36,728 bases of DNA from Caloramator fervidus (GTDB lineage Bacteria; Bacillota; Clostridia; Clostridiales; Caloramatoraceae). Of the stretch, positions 24,652 to 32,413 are shown one piece after another. A model generated the notes under the pieces. That model made no database searches and was not told where the DNA came from. It saw only the letters and a list, made by a program, of their open reading frames with translations. A program made the position numbers and the translations under genes. The stretch is taken from contig NZ_FNUK01000018.1 of the NCBI RefSeq assembly GCF_900108045.1, forward strand, positions 1 to 36,728, written 5' to 3'. Position 1 is the stretch's first letter. Each line of letters opens with the position of its first letter.

Positions 24652-26037
24652 CTATTCAATGGGCTTTAATCTTGCTGTAAAATGCCTTAACACTTTGGGC
24701 TCATATACAATTTCAAGCCCTTTTAAATATGGCGCTTTATCTTTTATTGAGATAAACGCATCTGCTACTACATCCATATGATCATTTGTATATACTCTTC
24801 TTGGAATCGTTAATCTTACAAATTCTAATGGAGATTCAAGTTGCTCTCCTGTATCAGGATCGCGTCCTAATAAAAATGAACCAATTTCAACTGCCCTAAT
24901 ACCTGATTCTAAATACAATTCATTACATAACACCTGTGCAGGAAATTGATAATATGGAATATGTGGAAGAAGTTTTTTAGCATCTACAAATACAGCATGC
25001 CCTCCTGTTGGATATTGTATAGGAATTCCTGCTTCTCTCAATCTTTCTCCAAGATATGCTACTTGTGAAATTCTATAGTCAAGATATTCAAAATCCACAC
25101 CTTCTCTAAGTCCTCTTGCTAGAGCCTCCATATCTCTTCCTGCTAAACCACCATATGTAATAAATCCTTCCATTGGAACAACTCTTGCTCTGCATTCGTT
25201 AAACAATTCCACATCCTCTTTTATACCCAAAATTCCACCAATATTTACTATAGCATCTTTTTTAGCACTCATAGTAAATCCTTCTGCATAAGAAAACATC
25301 TCACGAACTATCTCAACAATACTTTTATCTTCATAACCTTTTTCTCTCTTTTTTATAAAATAAGCATTTTCTGCAAATCTTGCAGCATCCATAAATACTC
25401 TTATTCCATATTTATCCGCAATTTCCTTCACACCTTTTATATTAGCCATTGATACAGGTTGACCACCTGAACTATTGCAAGTTACTGTAATTAATATAAA
25501 TGCAATTTCATCTCTACCATGTTTCTTTATAAAGTCTTCTAGCTTATCTAAATCAAAGTTTCCCTTCCAATCATAATATTCTTCAGTATTGAAAGCCTTT
25601 TCAGTCACAAGATTAACAGCTCTTCCACCACAAAGTTCAATATGAGCCTTTGTTGTGTCAAAATGCATATTTCCAAGAACATATTGACCTTTTTTCTTAA
25701 TTAACGAGGGAAATAAAACTTGTTCTGCACCTCTACCTTGATGAGTTGGAATTACATACGGATAACCAATAATATCTTCTACTGCTTTAACGAGATTATA
25801 ATAATTCTTACTTCCTGCATAAGCTTCATCTCCTAACATAAGTCCTGCCCACTGATTATCACTCATTGCCCCAGTTCCACTATCGGTTAAAAGGTCAATA
25901 TAAACATCTTCTGACTTTAAAAGAAAAGGATTATACCCCGCTTCTTTTAATGCTTTCTCTCTATATTCTCTTGTCGTCATTCTTAAAGGTTCAACCATTT
26001 TAATTTTAAATGGTTCTGGTTTTCTTTTAATTGCCAT
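24652..26037 (-). CDS. tnaA: Tryptophanase (PLP-dependent beta-eliminating lyase)
   Basis: Splits L-tryptophan to indole, pyruvate and ammonia with pyridoxal phosphate. 461 residues from the ATG at 26037, chosen because GGGGGGAT lies just before it. [23 protein letters not shown] and the PLP-lysine motif MSAKKDA are conserved. It is close to tyrosine phenol-lyase, but two positions favour tryptophanase: Asp in [10 protein letters not shown] (Thr in the tyrosine enzyme) and [13 protein letters not shown], where tyrosine phenol-lyase has an Arg in SMERG. The C-terminus ([17 protein letters not shown]) is also TnaA-like. Followed by an NSS transporter and small subunit, as in tnaA-transporter operons. 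Indole may act as a signal. Confidence 0.92.
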   Translation of the reverse strand: MAIKRKPEPFKIKMVEPLRMTTREYREKALKEAGYNPFLLKSEDVYIDLLTDSGTGAMSDNQWAGLMLGDEAYAGSKNYYNLVKAVEDIIGYPYVIPTHQGRGAEQVLFPSLIKKKGQYVLGNMHFDTTKAHIELCGGRAVNLVTEKAFNTEEYYDWKGNFDLDKLEDFIKKHGRDEIAFILITVTCNSSGGQPVSMANIKGVKEIADKYGIRVFMDAARFAENAYFIKKREKGYEDKSIVEIVREMFSYAEGFTMSAKKDAIVNIGGILGIKEDVELFNECRARVVPMEGFITYGGLAGRDMEALARGLREGVDFEYLDYRISQVAYLGERLREAGIPIQYPTGGHAVFVDAKKLLPHIPYYQFPAQVLCNELYLESGIRAVEIGSFLLGRDPDTGEQLESPLEFVRLTIPRRVYTNDHMDVVADAFISIKDKAPYLKGLEIVYEPKVLRHFTARLKPIE

Positions 26038-26207
26038 ATTATCCCCCCTGCATATTTCCTTCAATCCCTTAATAAAAAATATTATGAAATTTTTTTATAT
26101 ATTCCTTTTTCACTAAAAAACAATTAAGATATATAATCCACCTTCCTATACATTTATAAAACATAAAAAACATATTATATACTAAGAAAAAACATGGGGG
26201 GATTTTT

Positions 26208-26624
26208 TTGGAGGAAAGAAAAAATTCAGAGATAATTTCTATCCTTTTTAAAATGCAGAATATACAAAAAGCTATTTTAAATTCGATAAAACATTTAAAG
26301 GGAATAAAACCAATCAAAGATTCAATTGAAATTTATAATAGTTGTTTTAATACTCTACACGAAGCTTCTATTTATTTTTTTCAAGCAACAGGATTTCTAA
26401 AGGCTGAATATATAAACGGATGCCTTTCCTACACCGGCAAAAACTTTCTACTAAATAAACTGTTCATACCCGCCTTTAGAAACTTTCAAAGGCTTCAAAA
26501 TAACCTAAAATCAATTGAAGTAGATGATATATATTCAGAAAGCCTAAAACTTTTACAAAACAAAGTAGAATATATAAACTGCTCTTTATTTAGCGTATTA
26601 TCTGATATAAATAATTTAAAATAA
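26208..26624 (+). CDS. Uncharacterised small helical protein
   Basis: 138 residues, not recognised. It begins with a TTG (26208-26210), with GGGGGGAT about 6 bases upstream; no ATG gives a better start (the first in-frame ATG is codon 16). The sequence looks mostly alpha-helical and cytoplasmic, with no signal or membrane segment. It is rich in Lys, Asn, Ile and Leu and has three Cys (about residues 47, 71 and 125) without a metal motif. It is divergent from tnaA and convergent with the ProRS-like gene, sharing a two-way terminator. Codon usage resembles its neighbours. An RBS and terminator on the correct strand support a real gene. Confidence 0.65.
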   Translation: MEERKNSEIISILFKMQNIQKAILNSIKHLKGIKPIKDSIEIYNSCFNTLHEASIYFFQATGFLKAEYINGCLSYTGKNFLLNKLFIPAFRNFQRLQNNLKSIEVDDIYSESLKLLQNKVEYINCSLFSVLSDINNLK

Positions 26625-26629
26625 GATTA

Positions 26630-26665
26630 AAATCTGCTAAAAGGCTAAAGCCTTTTAGCAGATTT
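26630..26665. terminator. Two-way terminator between the unknown gene and the ProRS-like gene
   Basis: AAATCTGCTAAAAGGC and GCCTTTTAGCAGATTT form a perfect 16-bp stem with a 4-base loop. The stem is flanked by A-rich sequence on one side and T-rich on the other, so it can end transcription arriving from either direction. Confidence 0.8.
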
Positions 26666-28233
26666 TAAAACTTAATTTTATCATAAATTTTTTCAATTTC
26701 AACTTCTTCAACTTCACTTGAATTTCTAAACTTAAATTCTAAAACTCCTTCATTAATCTTTTTCCCTACAATAATTCTCATTGGAATTCCTATAAGATCC
26801 GCATCATTAAATTTAACTCCAGCCCTTTCATTTCTATCATCTATTAAAACTTCAACTCCCATATCTTTTAAATTTTTATATATTTCTTCTGAAATTTCCA
26901 TCTGCAATGAATCCTTTATATTAACAGGGATTATTATAACTTTATATGGCGATACTGAAATAGGCCAGATAATTCCCTTTTCATCGTTGTTTTGTTCAAC
27001 AATAGAAAATAAAAGCTTATTTATATTTATGTAATAATACCCAATAACAATAGACTTCTCTTTTCCATCATTATCTACAAAGTTTATACTCATTTTCTTT
27101 GAATATTTATCTTTTAGTTTAACAATTCGTCCAACTTCTATTCCTTTTTTTATAGAAACATCAAAGCCACATACAGGGCACTTATCATAAGGAGTAAATT
27201 TTCTAAAATCTCCTAAAATTCCCTCAAAATCCCTGCCATAATTGACGTTTATAATATGATATCCTGTTTGGTTCGCTCCCACGATCATATTTTTAGTGTT
27301 TTTAACCTCATAATCTACTAAAAGCATATCAACATTTATTCCTATAGGCCCTGCAAAACCAACCTCCGCACCAGTAGCTTTTTTTACAATATCCTCATCG
27401 GCTAACTCAAGACTTATACAATTTAAATAATCCTTAACTTTTAACTCACTTACATCTCTATCCCCTCTTACCATAACTGCAATAACTTTATCATCAGCTT
27501 TATAAATTAAAGTTTTTGCTATTTTTTTTGAATCTTCCCTAAAAAAATTTACAAGTTCTTCTATTGTTTTGATACCTGGAGTTTTGACTTTTTTTATATC
27601 CTTCATCTGTTCTTCTTTTTCTAAATCAAAATAACAAGTAGGAACCCTTTCTAAATTCTCTTGATAACCACAATTTGAACAATAAACCGTTTCAAAATCC
27701 CCTAAATCAGATTCTACTATAAAACTTATACAATCATCATCTTTAATTTCCTTATAATTTAAACTGCACCTTTCAAATATTCTTTGATAAGCTTTATGCA
27801 TATTATAAAATGTTTCATCAAGTTCCTCAAGCCTTGAATGGAAGCTATACGCTTCCTTAATTCTAAATTCTTTACTTTTTAGTAAACCATGTTTAGGCTT
27901 TTGTTCATCTTTATATCTTGTATTAATTTGATAAAATTTTAAAGGTAAATCCTTATAAGACCTTACTTTTTCCTTTAGCATGTTAAAAAAAACATACCCA
28001 TAATTATCTACATTAGAAAACGTTGAAAACAACACCTCTTGAAAATCTTTTTCAACCTCTTCCCTTATAATTTCTTCAATCCTTTTTAAAACCTTAACTC
28101 CTAAAGGCAAATAGTTATAAAAACCAGGTGTCATTTTTGTTATTAAAGCTGCCCTCAACATTAATTGATGACTTTTTGCTTCTGCCTCCGGTGCTTCCTT
28201 TAAAGTTGGTAAAAATAAATTACTAATTCTCAT
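26665..28233 (-). CDS. Prolyl-tRNA synthetase-like protein: degenerate catalytic core, intact editing domain
   Basis: 522 residues with the layout of bacterial ProRS: catalytic core (about 1-200), INS editing insertion (about 220-345), rest of core and anticodon-binding domain (about 430-522). Normal bacterial ProRS has about 565-572. Missing or changed: the proline-binding GPTHEE block is absent near 78-90; motif 2 FRDE is YKDE with Lys108, and SREF is SKEF; the SIGGxxSHEF block is gone near 168; motif 3 GxGxxR is YYYININK, with Lys406 in place of the ATP-binding Arg. Kept in the editing domain: Lys240 (AKTL), Asp307, the GPIG loop (295-298) and His326 (GYH). It probably deacylates mischarged tRNA rather than charging tRNA. 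It occupies the ispF-proS-gltX-cysS position. Confidence 0.85.
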   Translation of the reverse strand: MRISNLFLPTLKEAPEAEAKSHQLMLRAALITKMTPGFYNYLPLGVKVLKRIEEIIREEVEKDFQEVLFSTFSNVDNYGYVFFNMLKEKVRSYKDLPLKFYQINTRYKDEQKPKHGLLKSKEFRIKEAYSFHSRLEELDETFYNMHKAYQRIFERCSLNYKEIKDDDCISFIVESDLGDFETVYCSNCGYQENLERVPTCYFDLEKEEQMKDIKKVKTPGIKTIEELVNFFREDSKKIAKTLIYKADDKVIAVMVRGDRDVSELKVKDYLNCISLELADEDIVKKATGAEVGFAGPIGINVDMLLVDYEVKNTKNMIVGANQTGYHIINVNYGRDFEGILGDFRKFTPYDKCPVCGFDVSIKKGIEVGRIVKLKDKYSKKMSINFVDNDGKEKSIVIGYYYININKLLFSIVEQNNDEKGIIWPISVSPYKVIIIPVNIKDSLQMEISEEIYKNLKDMGVEVLIDDRNERAGVKFNDADLIGIPMRIIVGKKINEGVLEFKFRNSSEVEEVEIEKIYDKIKF

Positions 28234-28338
28234 TTTATCCCTCCTTAAAAAACCCTTACTTTAATTTTAACATTTTTATGGATTATGTTGTAAATAATTC
28301 TATTTTAAAGTAAAATAAATTTAAAAGGAGGGTAGAAA

Positions 28339-29310
28339 TTGAAAAAAATAAGGCTTATCGCATTAACTTTTATATTTACAATTATAACCACCTTCCATGT
28401 TTGTGCCAATAAATACCATAACATATATGTAAATAACACTAAATTAGATATAAAAATATTTTCAGATTTAAATATACATAACGGAAAAACTTACGTTAGC
28501 ATAAAATTTAATGATTCAAAATCCTTTTTAATATTATCCACCAATGCCTTATACAATATAGAAAATAATAATTTATACATATCAAATATTCCTTCTAAAT
28601 CAACAAACTTTTTTCTTATTAAACTTACTAATAAAAATACAATAAGCGAGATTTTACCATTGAATTTAGATAAAAATAATTTTTTAATCCTTGTTAATCA
28701 AAAGAACCCTCTTTCTAAAAACTTTACACCTTATAACTTAACAACATATAACAACTACAAACTTGATAAATCTTGTGCTTTAATGCTTGATAATATGTTA
28801 AAGGATGCATCAAAACAAGGAATAAAAAATTTTGTAATAAAGAGCGGATATAGAAGCTATAAAGATCAATCCATTTTATATAATTCCTATCTAAATAAAT
28901 TTAAAAAACTTTACCCTAAAAACTATCTAATCATAACTTCAAAATATATTCAAAAACCTGGCTGCAGTGAACATCAAACAGGACTTGCCGTCGATATATC
29001 TTCAAAGGATATACATAAATATAAATCCTTTGAAAATACTCCTCAGTATAAGTGGCTTTATAAAAATTCGTGGAAATATGGATTTATATTAAGATATCCT
29101 AAAAATAAAACCTACATAACAAAAATAAATTTTGAACCTTGGCATTTTAGATTTGTAGGATTCCCCAATTCAGAATACATTTACAAAAATAATCTAACAC
29201 TAGAAGAATATATAAAACTTTTAAGATCAAACAAATTTATAATTTTTAAAACCCATGACAATCAATACTTTATCATAACCTTACAAGGTTATAAAAAAAT
29301 AACCCCATAA
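28339..29310 (+). CDS. VanY/M15B-family D-alanyl-D-alanine carboxypeptidase
   Basis: 323-residue exported peptidase that trims the terminal D-Ala of peptidoglycan stem peptides. A signal peptide covers about residues 1-23 (MKKIRLIALTFIFTIITTFH then VCAN). The zinc and catalytic motifs of M15B are SGYRSYKDQ (about 169-177), SEHQTGLAVDIS (about 210-221) and EPWHFRFVG (about 267-275), giving His, Asp and His ligands plus catalytic Glu. The segment about residues 29-95 (VNNTKLDIK, NGKTYVSIKF) looks like a diverged copper-amine-oxidase-N-type wall domain, uncertain. Start is a TTG at 28339 with AGGAGGG 7 bases upstream. Flanked by its own terminator. Confidence 0.9.
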   Translation: MKKIRLIALTFIFTIITTFHVCANKYHNIYVNNTKLDIKIFSDLNIHNGKTYVSIKFNDSKSFLILSTNALYNIENNNLYISNIPSKSTNFFLIKLTNKNTISEILPLNLDKNNFLILVNQKNPLSKNFTPYNLTTYNNYKLDKSCALMLDNMLKDASKQGIKNFVIKSGYRSYKDQSILYNSYLNKFKKLYPKNYLIITSKYIQKPGCSEHQTGLAVDISSKDIHKYKSFENTPQYKWLYKNSWKYGFILRYPKNKTYITKINFEPWHFRFVGFPNSEYIYKNNLTLEEYIKLLRSNKFIIFKTHDNQYFIITLQGYKKITP

Positions 29311-29327
29311 AAAGGGGCTATTTTTTT
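29303..29327 (+). terminator. Terminator after the VanY-like gene
   Basis: CCCC, 7-base loop, GGGG, then CTATTTTTTT on the plus strand. The stem is short but is followed by seven T. It overlaps the stop codons of both converging genes, which are 7 bases apart. Confidence 0.7.
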
Positions 29328-29788
29328 AATATTGTAACCGCATGGGCGGCTATTCCTTCTTCTTTTCCTGTAAATCCTAATCCTTCTTCAGTTGTGGCTT
29401 TAACATTAACGCAATCAATATCAATTTCTAAAGCTTTTGCAATATTTTCCCTCATACTAAGTATATAATTTAAAAGTTTTGGACGTTGAGCTATTATAGT
29501 AGCATCTATATTGCAAACTTTATAACCCTTTTCTTTTATTAACTTATATACATGTTTTAATAATTCTAAACTATCAGCTCCTTTAAATCTTTCATCATTA
29601 TCTGGAAAATGCCTACCTATATCTCCTAAGGCTGCTGCGCCTAATACAGCATCCATAATAGCATGAACTAAAACATCCGCATCTGAATGGCCTAAAAGTC
29701 CCTTTTCATAAGGTATTTCCACGCCACCTAATATAAGTTTTCTTCCCTCTACTAATCTATGAACATCATATCCGTGACCTATTCTCAT
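29318..29788 (-). CDS. ispF: 2-C-methyl-D-erythritol 2,4-cyclodiphosphate synthase
   Basis: Fifth enzyme of the MEP isoprenoid pathway; forms the cyclic diphosphate and releases CMP. 156 residues. The zinc ligands are in [11 protein letters not shown] (Asp and His near residues 8-10) and [10 protein letters not shown] (His near 42), followed by the [11 protein letters not shown] substrate loop and the C-terminal [18 protein letters not shown] start. It normally lies next to ispD; here ispD is absent from the window, while the ProRS-like gene comes next on the same strand with the VanY-like gene inserted between. Confidence 0.96.
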   Translation of the reverse strand: MRIGHGYDVHRLVEGRKLILGGVEIPYEKGLLGHSDADVLVHAIMDAVLGAAALGDIGRHFPDNDERFKGADSLELLKHVYKLIKEKGYKVCNIDATIIAQRPKLLNYILSMRENIAKALEIDIDCVNVKATTEEGLGFTGKEEGIAAHAVTILKK

Positions 29789-29832
29789 CTAATTCACCCC
29801 TTAAATTTTATAAGCTCATATTTATTATTTTT

Positions 29833-30816
29833 TTAAACTATATGCGACATTAATAAACTTATTAACGAAATAAATAAACTTGATATAATGCCTAAATATA
29901 ATGGCTTAAGTCCTACCTTTTTCATTGATGCTATATTTAAATCTAAACCAAGTCCAGCCATAGCTAATGTCATCAAATACCCATCTATCTTAACTAACAA
30001 GTCTAATATATTCTTAGGAATTTGAACAATAGAATTTATTATAACTATCACAAGAAAAAACAACACAAAATGCGGAACAGAAACATTTTTTAAACTTAAC
30101 TTTCTGTTTTCTCTTTTTGATGAAGCTAAACTCAATATTAATGTAACAGGTATAATAAATAAAACCCTCGTTAACTTAACGATAGTTGCCTGTATTCCCA
30201 CATCATTTGAAACAGCAAATCCTGCTGCAACTACCTGAGCAACTTCATGTATTGACGCTCCTGTCCAAATGCTATATAGTTGTGAATTCATTTTAAAAAT
30301 GTTAAATATAACCGGATAAATAAACATAAAGATAGTTCCTAAAACAGTTATAACTCCTATAGAATAAGCAACATCTTCTTCATCTGACTTTATAATAGCA
30401 TTTGTAGCCGCAATAGCTGCAGCTCCACATATAGAAATACCTGTTGCTAATAATATGGTTAATTTTTGTTTTAAATTAAATTTCTTACCGAGGTAATTTG
30501 TAAGCAAAATAGCAGATGTGCTTGAAATTAAAATTATAATAACAGCTTTAGGTCCAATTTTTAAAATTTGTAAAAAGCTAAGTTTAAAGCCAAGAAGAAC
30601 TATTGCAATTCTAAGTACCTTTTTAGAACAAAATTTAATTCCATCTTCAAATTTTCTTGATACGCCTACTGTATTTTTTATTAATCCTCCAAGTATAATT
30701 GCTATTATCAATGTGCTTAAATTAAGCTTTTTTATTATCCATATGCTTTGAAGTAAGTATGCTAAAAAAGTAACAATTATACCTGCTATAACACCCGGGA
30801 TAATTTTTGTATCCAT
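29833..30816 (-). CDS. YeiH-family (UPF0324) membrane protein, putative exporter
   Basis: About 327 residues and ten hydrophobic helices of the YeiH/UPF0324 family, annotated as putative sulfate or related anion exporters. Family blocks are ILGGLIKNTVG, VLRIAIVLLGFKLSF, ATGISICGAAAIAATNAII (about residues 120-138), WTGASIHEVAQVVAAG (about 182-197) and AGLGLDLNI. The open frame extends to 30855, but the ATG at 30816 has AAGGAGGTG at the right distance. It follows a LysR regulator, matching the E. coli yeiE-yeiH pairing. Substrate is inferred only from family annotation. Confidence 0.88.
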   Translation of the reverse strand: MDTKIIPGVIAGIIVTFLAYLLQSIWIIKKLNLSTLIIAIILGGLIKNTVGVSRKFEDGIKFCSKKVLRIAIVLLGFKLSFLQILKIGPKAVIIILISSTSAILLTNYLGKKFNLKQKLTILLATGISICGAAAIAATNAIIKSDEEDVAYSIGVITVLGTIFMFIYPVIFNIFKMNSQLYSIWTGASIHEVAQVVAAGFAVSNDVGIQATIVKLTRVLFIIPVTLILSLASSKRENRKLSLKNVSVPHFVLFFLVIVIINSIVQIPKNILDLLVKIDGYLMTLAMAGLGLDLNIASMKKVGLKPLYLGIISSLFISLISLLMSHIV

Positions 30817-30863
30817 AATTTTAACACCTCCTTTTTTAATTTTAAACTCAAACAAATCATAAG

Positions 30864-30881
30864 TAAAATAATATTATTTTA
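30864..30881. promoter_or_regulatory. 18-bp palindrome between lysR-type gene and yeiH (candidate LysR site)
   Basis: TAAAATAATATTATTTTA is a perfect palindrome in the gap just after the LysR-type gene and about 50 bases before yeiH. LysR-family sites are short AT-flanked dyads, and this is the only clear dyad here. It is made only of A and T, so chance is a real alternative. Confidence 0.35.
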
Positions 30882-30901
30882 TATCATTTATAATCTATTA
30901 G

Positions 30902-31789
30902 TTATATATTAACAAAGTTGTATGCATAATCAATAAACACATTCAGTAGATTTGAAAAATATTTATCCTTATGATGTATAAAATAAAATTTCCTACTTAA
31001 ATTAACATCTTTTACCTTTAGCATAGAAATAAGCCCTAAGTTTACTTCATCCTTAACACACCTTTTAGACACACAAGAAATACCTAAATTAGCTATGACT
31101 GCTTTTTTTATAGCTTCTGTGTTTCCAAGCTCAAAGGCAACTTTGTATTCTATACCGCTTTTATAAAATGCCTTTTCAAAAACCTCCCTCGTTCCACTTC
31201 CAACTTCTCTTAATATAAACTTTTCCTTCTCTAGCTCCTTTTTGTCTATTTCATTAAATTTAGCTAACCTATGATTTGAAGAGACTATAACCACAAGCTC
31301 ATCATCACAAAAATCCTTAACCACTATTTCCTCTGAATAAATAGGTCCTTCAACAAAAGCAACATCAATTTTGTTTTCCAACAGCATACTCTCGATAATC
31401 TTGGTATTTTCAATTGCAATTGAAATTTCAATATCTTTGTATATATTACTAAAACTTCCAATTATTTCAGGAAGAAGATAAATCCCTATCGTCGTACTTG
31501 CACCTATCTTCAATTTCCCATATTTTAAATTAGCAATATGCCCTATTTTAGTTCTACATTCATCATAAATATTTAATATTCGCCTAACATACCCTAAAAA
31601 AATTTTTCCTTCATAAGTTAAATAAAGTTTTTTACCAATTCTCTCAAAAAGCTTAACCCCAAGCTCTTCCTCTAATTCAGAAATAGCCATACTAACTGCT
31701 GGTTGACTTATATATAAATTTCTAGCTACTTCTGTCATATTAAGAGATTTAGCTACTTCAAAAAATATTTTTAGTTTTCTTTCGTTCAT
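30902..31789 (-). CDS. LysR-family transcriptional regulator
   Basis: 295-residue regulator. The N-terminal winged helix-turn-helix is LKIFFEVAKSLNMTEVARNL followed by YISQPAVSMAISELEEELGV (about residues 5-44), then a linker helix and a two-lobed effector domain (about 90-290) with LKIGASTTIGIYLLPEIIG and LREVGSGTREVFEKAF as ligand-contact strands. AGGGAGGTACAAGG precedes the ATG. It lies directly upstream of the yeiH-type gene on the same strand and probably controls it; the subfamily resembles CysL/YeiE. The effector is unknown, possibly a sulfur oxyanion by analogy. Confidence 0.92.
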   Translation of the reverse strand: MNERKLKIFFEVAKSLNMTEVARNLYISQPAVSMAISELEEELGVKLFERIGKKLYLTYEGKIFLGYVRRILNIYDECRTKIGHIANLKYGKLKIGASTTIGIYLLPEIIGSFSNIYKDIEISIAIENTKIIESMLLENKIDVAFVEGPIYSEEIVVKDFCDDELVVIVSSNHRLAKFNEIDKKELEKEKFILREVGSGTREVFEKAFYKSGIEYKVAFELGNTEAIKKAVIANLGISCVSKRCVKDEVNLGLISMLKVKDVNLSRKFYFIHHKDKYFSNLLNVFIDYAYNFVNI

Positions 31790-31856
31790 CCTTGTACCTC
31801 CCTTCTAATTCTAAGCCAAGCTTAAGTTCATTATAGCAAAAATTTATTATAAAAAC

Positions 31857-31880
31857 TTAGGGCTGCAACTGCAGCCCTAA
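31857..31880 (-). terminator. Rho-independent terminator after nrdG
   Basis: TTAGGGCTGCA and TGCAGCCCTAA form an 11-bp stem at the nrdG stop codon, followed on the minus strand by GTTTTTATAATAAATTT. It separates nrdDG from the LysR-type gene. Confidence 0.8.
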
Positions 31881-32368
31881 AAATCTACGGTTATTACCTT
31901 ATTTAATTCTAAACTTCTTTTAACATCAATAATCCTTTGATTCCTTGAACCCCTAAATTTTAATTTTAAATCCCTCTCCTTTAATATAAAAGGTCCATCT
32001 ATTAAAATATCTATGTTTTTCAGTAAGTTTAAATATTTATCTTCTTTTATAAGATCATCAAAATAAAATCCTGAATAAGCAATAATATGATAGTTATGCT
32101 TTTTTAACATATTTGCAAGATAAGAAAATGCTTCCGCCTGAAAAAAAGGATCTCCTCCTGTAAAGGTTACCCCATCTATAAATCTTCTTTTTAAAATATC
32201 ATTATAAATATCTTCAACATCCATTAAAACTCCTTTATTAAAATCATGAGTTGATGGGTTATGACATCCTTTACAATTGTGACTACACCCTTGAGCAAAA
32301 ATTGCATATCTTATTCCAGGACCATCAACAAAACTTTCCTTTTCTATTCCCGCTATTCTTATTTTCAT
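31877..32368 (-). CDS. nrdG: Anaerobic ribonucleotide reductase activating protein
   Basis: Radical-SAM activase that makes the glycyl radical on NrdD. 163 residues. The cluster motif CxxxCxxC is CSHNCKGC (about residues 28-35), preceded by SFVDGPGIRYAIFAQG, and the SAM-binding block is FTGGDPFFQ (about 69-77). It lies 41 bases after nrdD with a hairpin between but no room for a promoter, so it is expressed by readthrough at a lower level than nrdD. Its RBS is GAGGTGATA. Confidence 0.95.
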   Translation of the reverse strand: MKIRIAGIEKESFVDGPGIRYAIFAQGCSHNCKGCHNPSTHDFNKGVLMDVEDIYNDILKRRFIDGVTFTGGDPFFQAEAFSYLANMLKKHNYHIIAYSGFYFDDLIKEDKYLNLLKNIDILIDGPFILKERDLKLKFRGSRNQRIIDVKRSLELNKVITVDF

Positions 32369-32390
32369 ATTATCACCTCATTTTATAAAA

Positions 32391-32413
32391 TTAAGCGGCA
32401 TTTTGCCGCTTAA
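32391..32413 (-). terminator. Intercistronic hairpin between nrdD and nrdG
   Basis: TTAAGCGGCA and TGCCGCTTAA pair over 10 bp around a 3-base loop on the minus strand, followed by TTTTATAAAA. It begins over the nrdD stop codon. Since nrdG has no promoter of its own, this is probably a leaky attenuator that sets the enzyme:activase ratio. Confidence 0.65.

Noticed and set aside
26069-26317. An 82-residue minus-strand frame upstream of tnaA, including a 34-codon ATG frame with one Trp that could be a TnaC-like leader peptide
   Set aside because: No Shine-Dalgarno site before either possible start, no Pro after the Trp as in TnaC, no Rho-independent structure behind it, and most of the long frame is antisense to the unknown plus-strand gene.
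26665-28233. The ProRS-like gene as a pseudogene or sequencing artefact
   Set aside because: The frame is intact for 522 codons, both sides of each missing block stay in phase, and the editing domain residues are kept, which is not the pattern of random decay.
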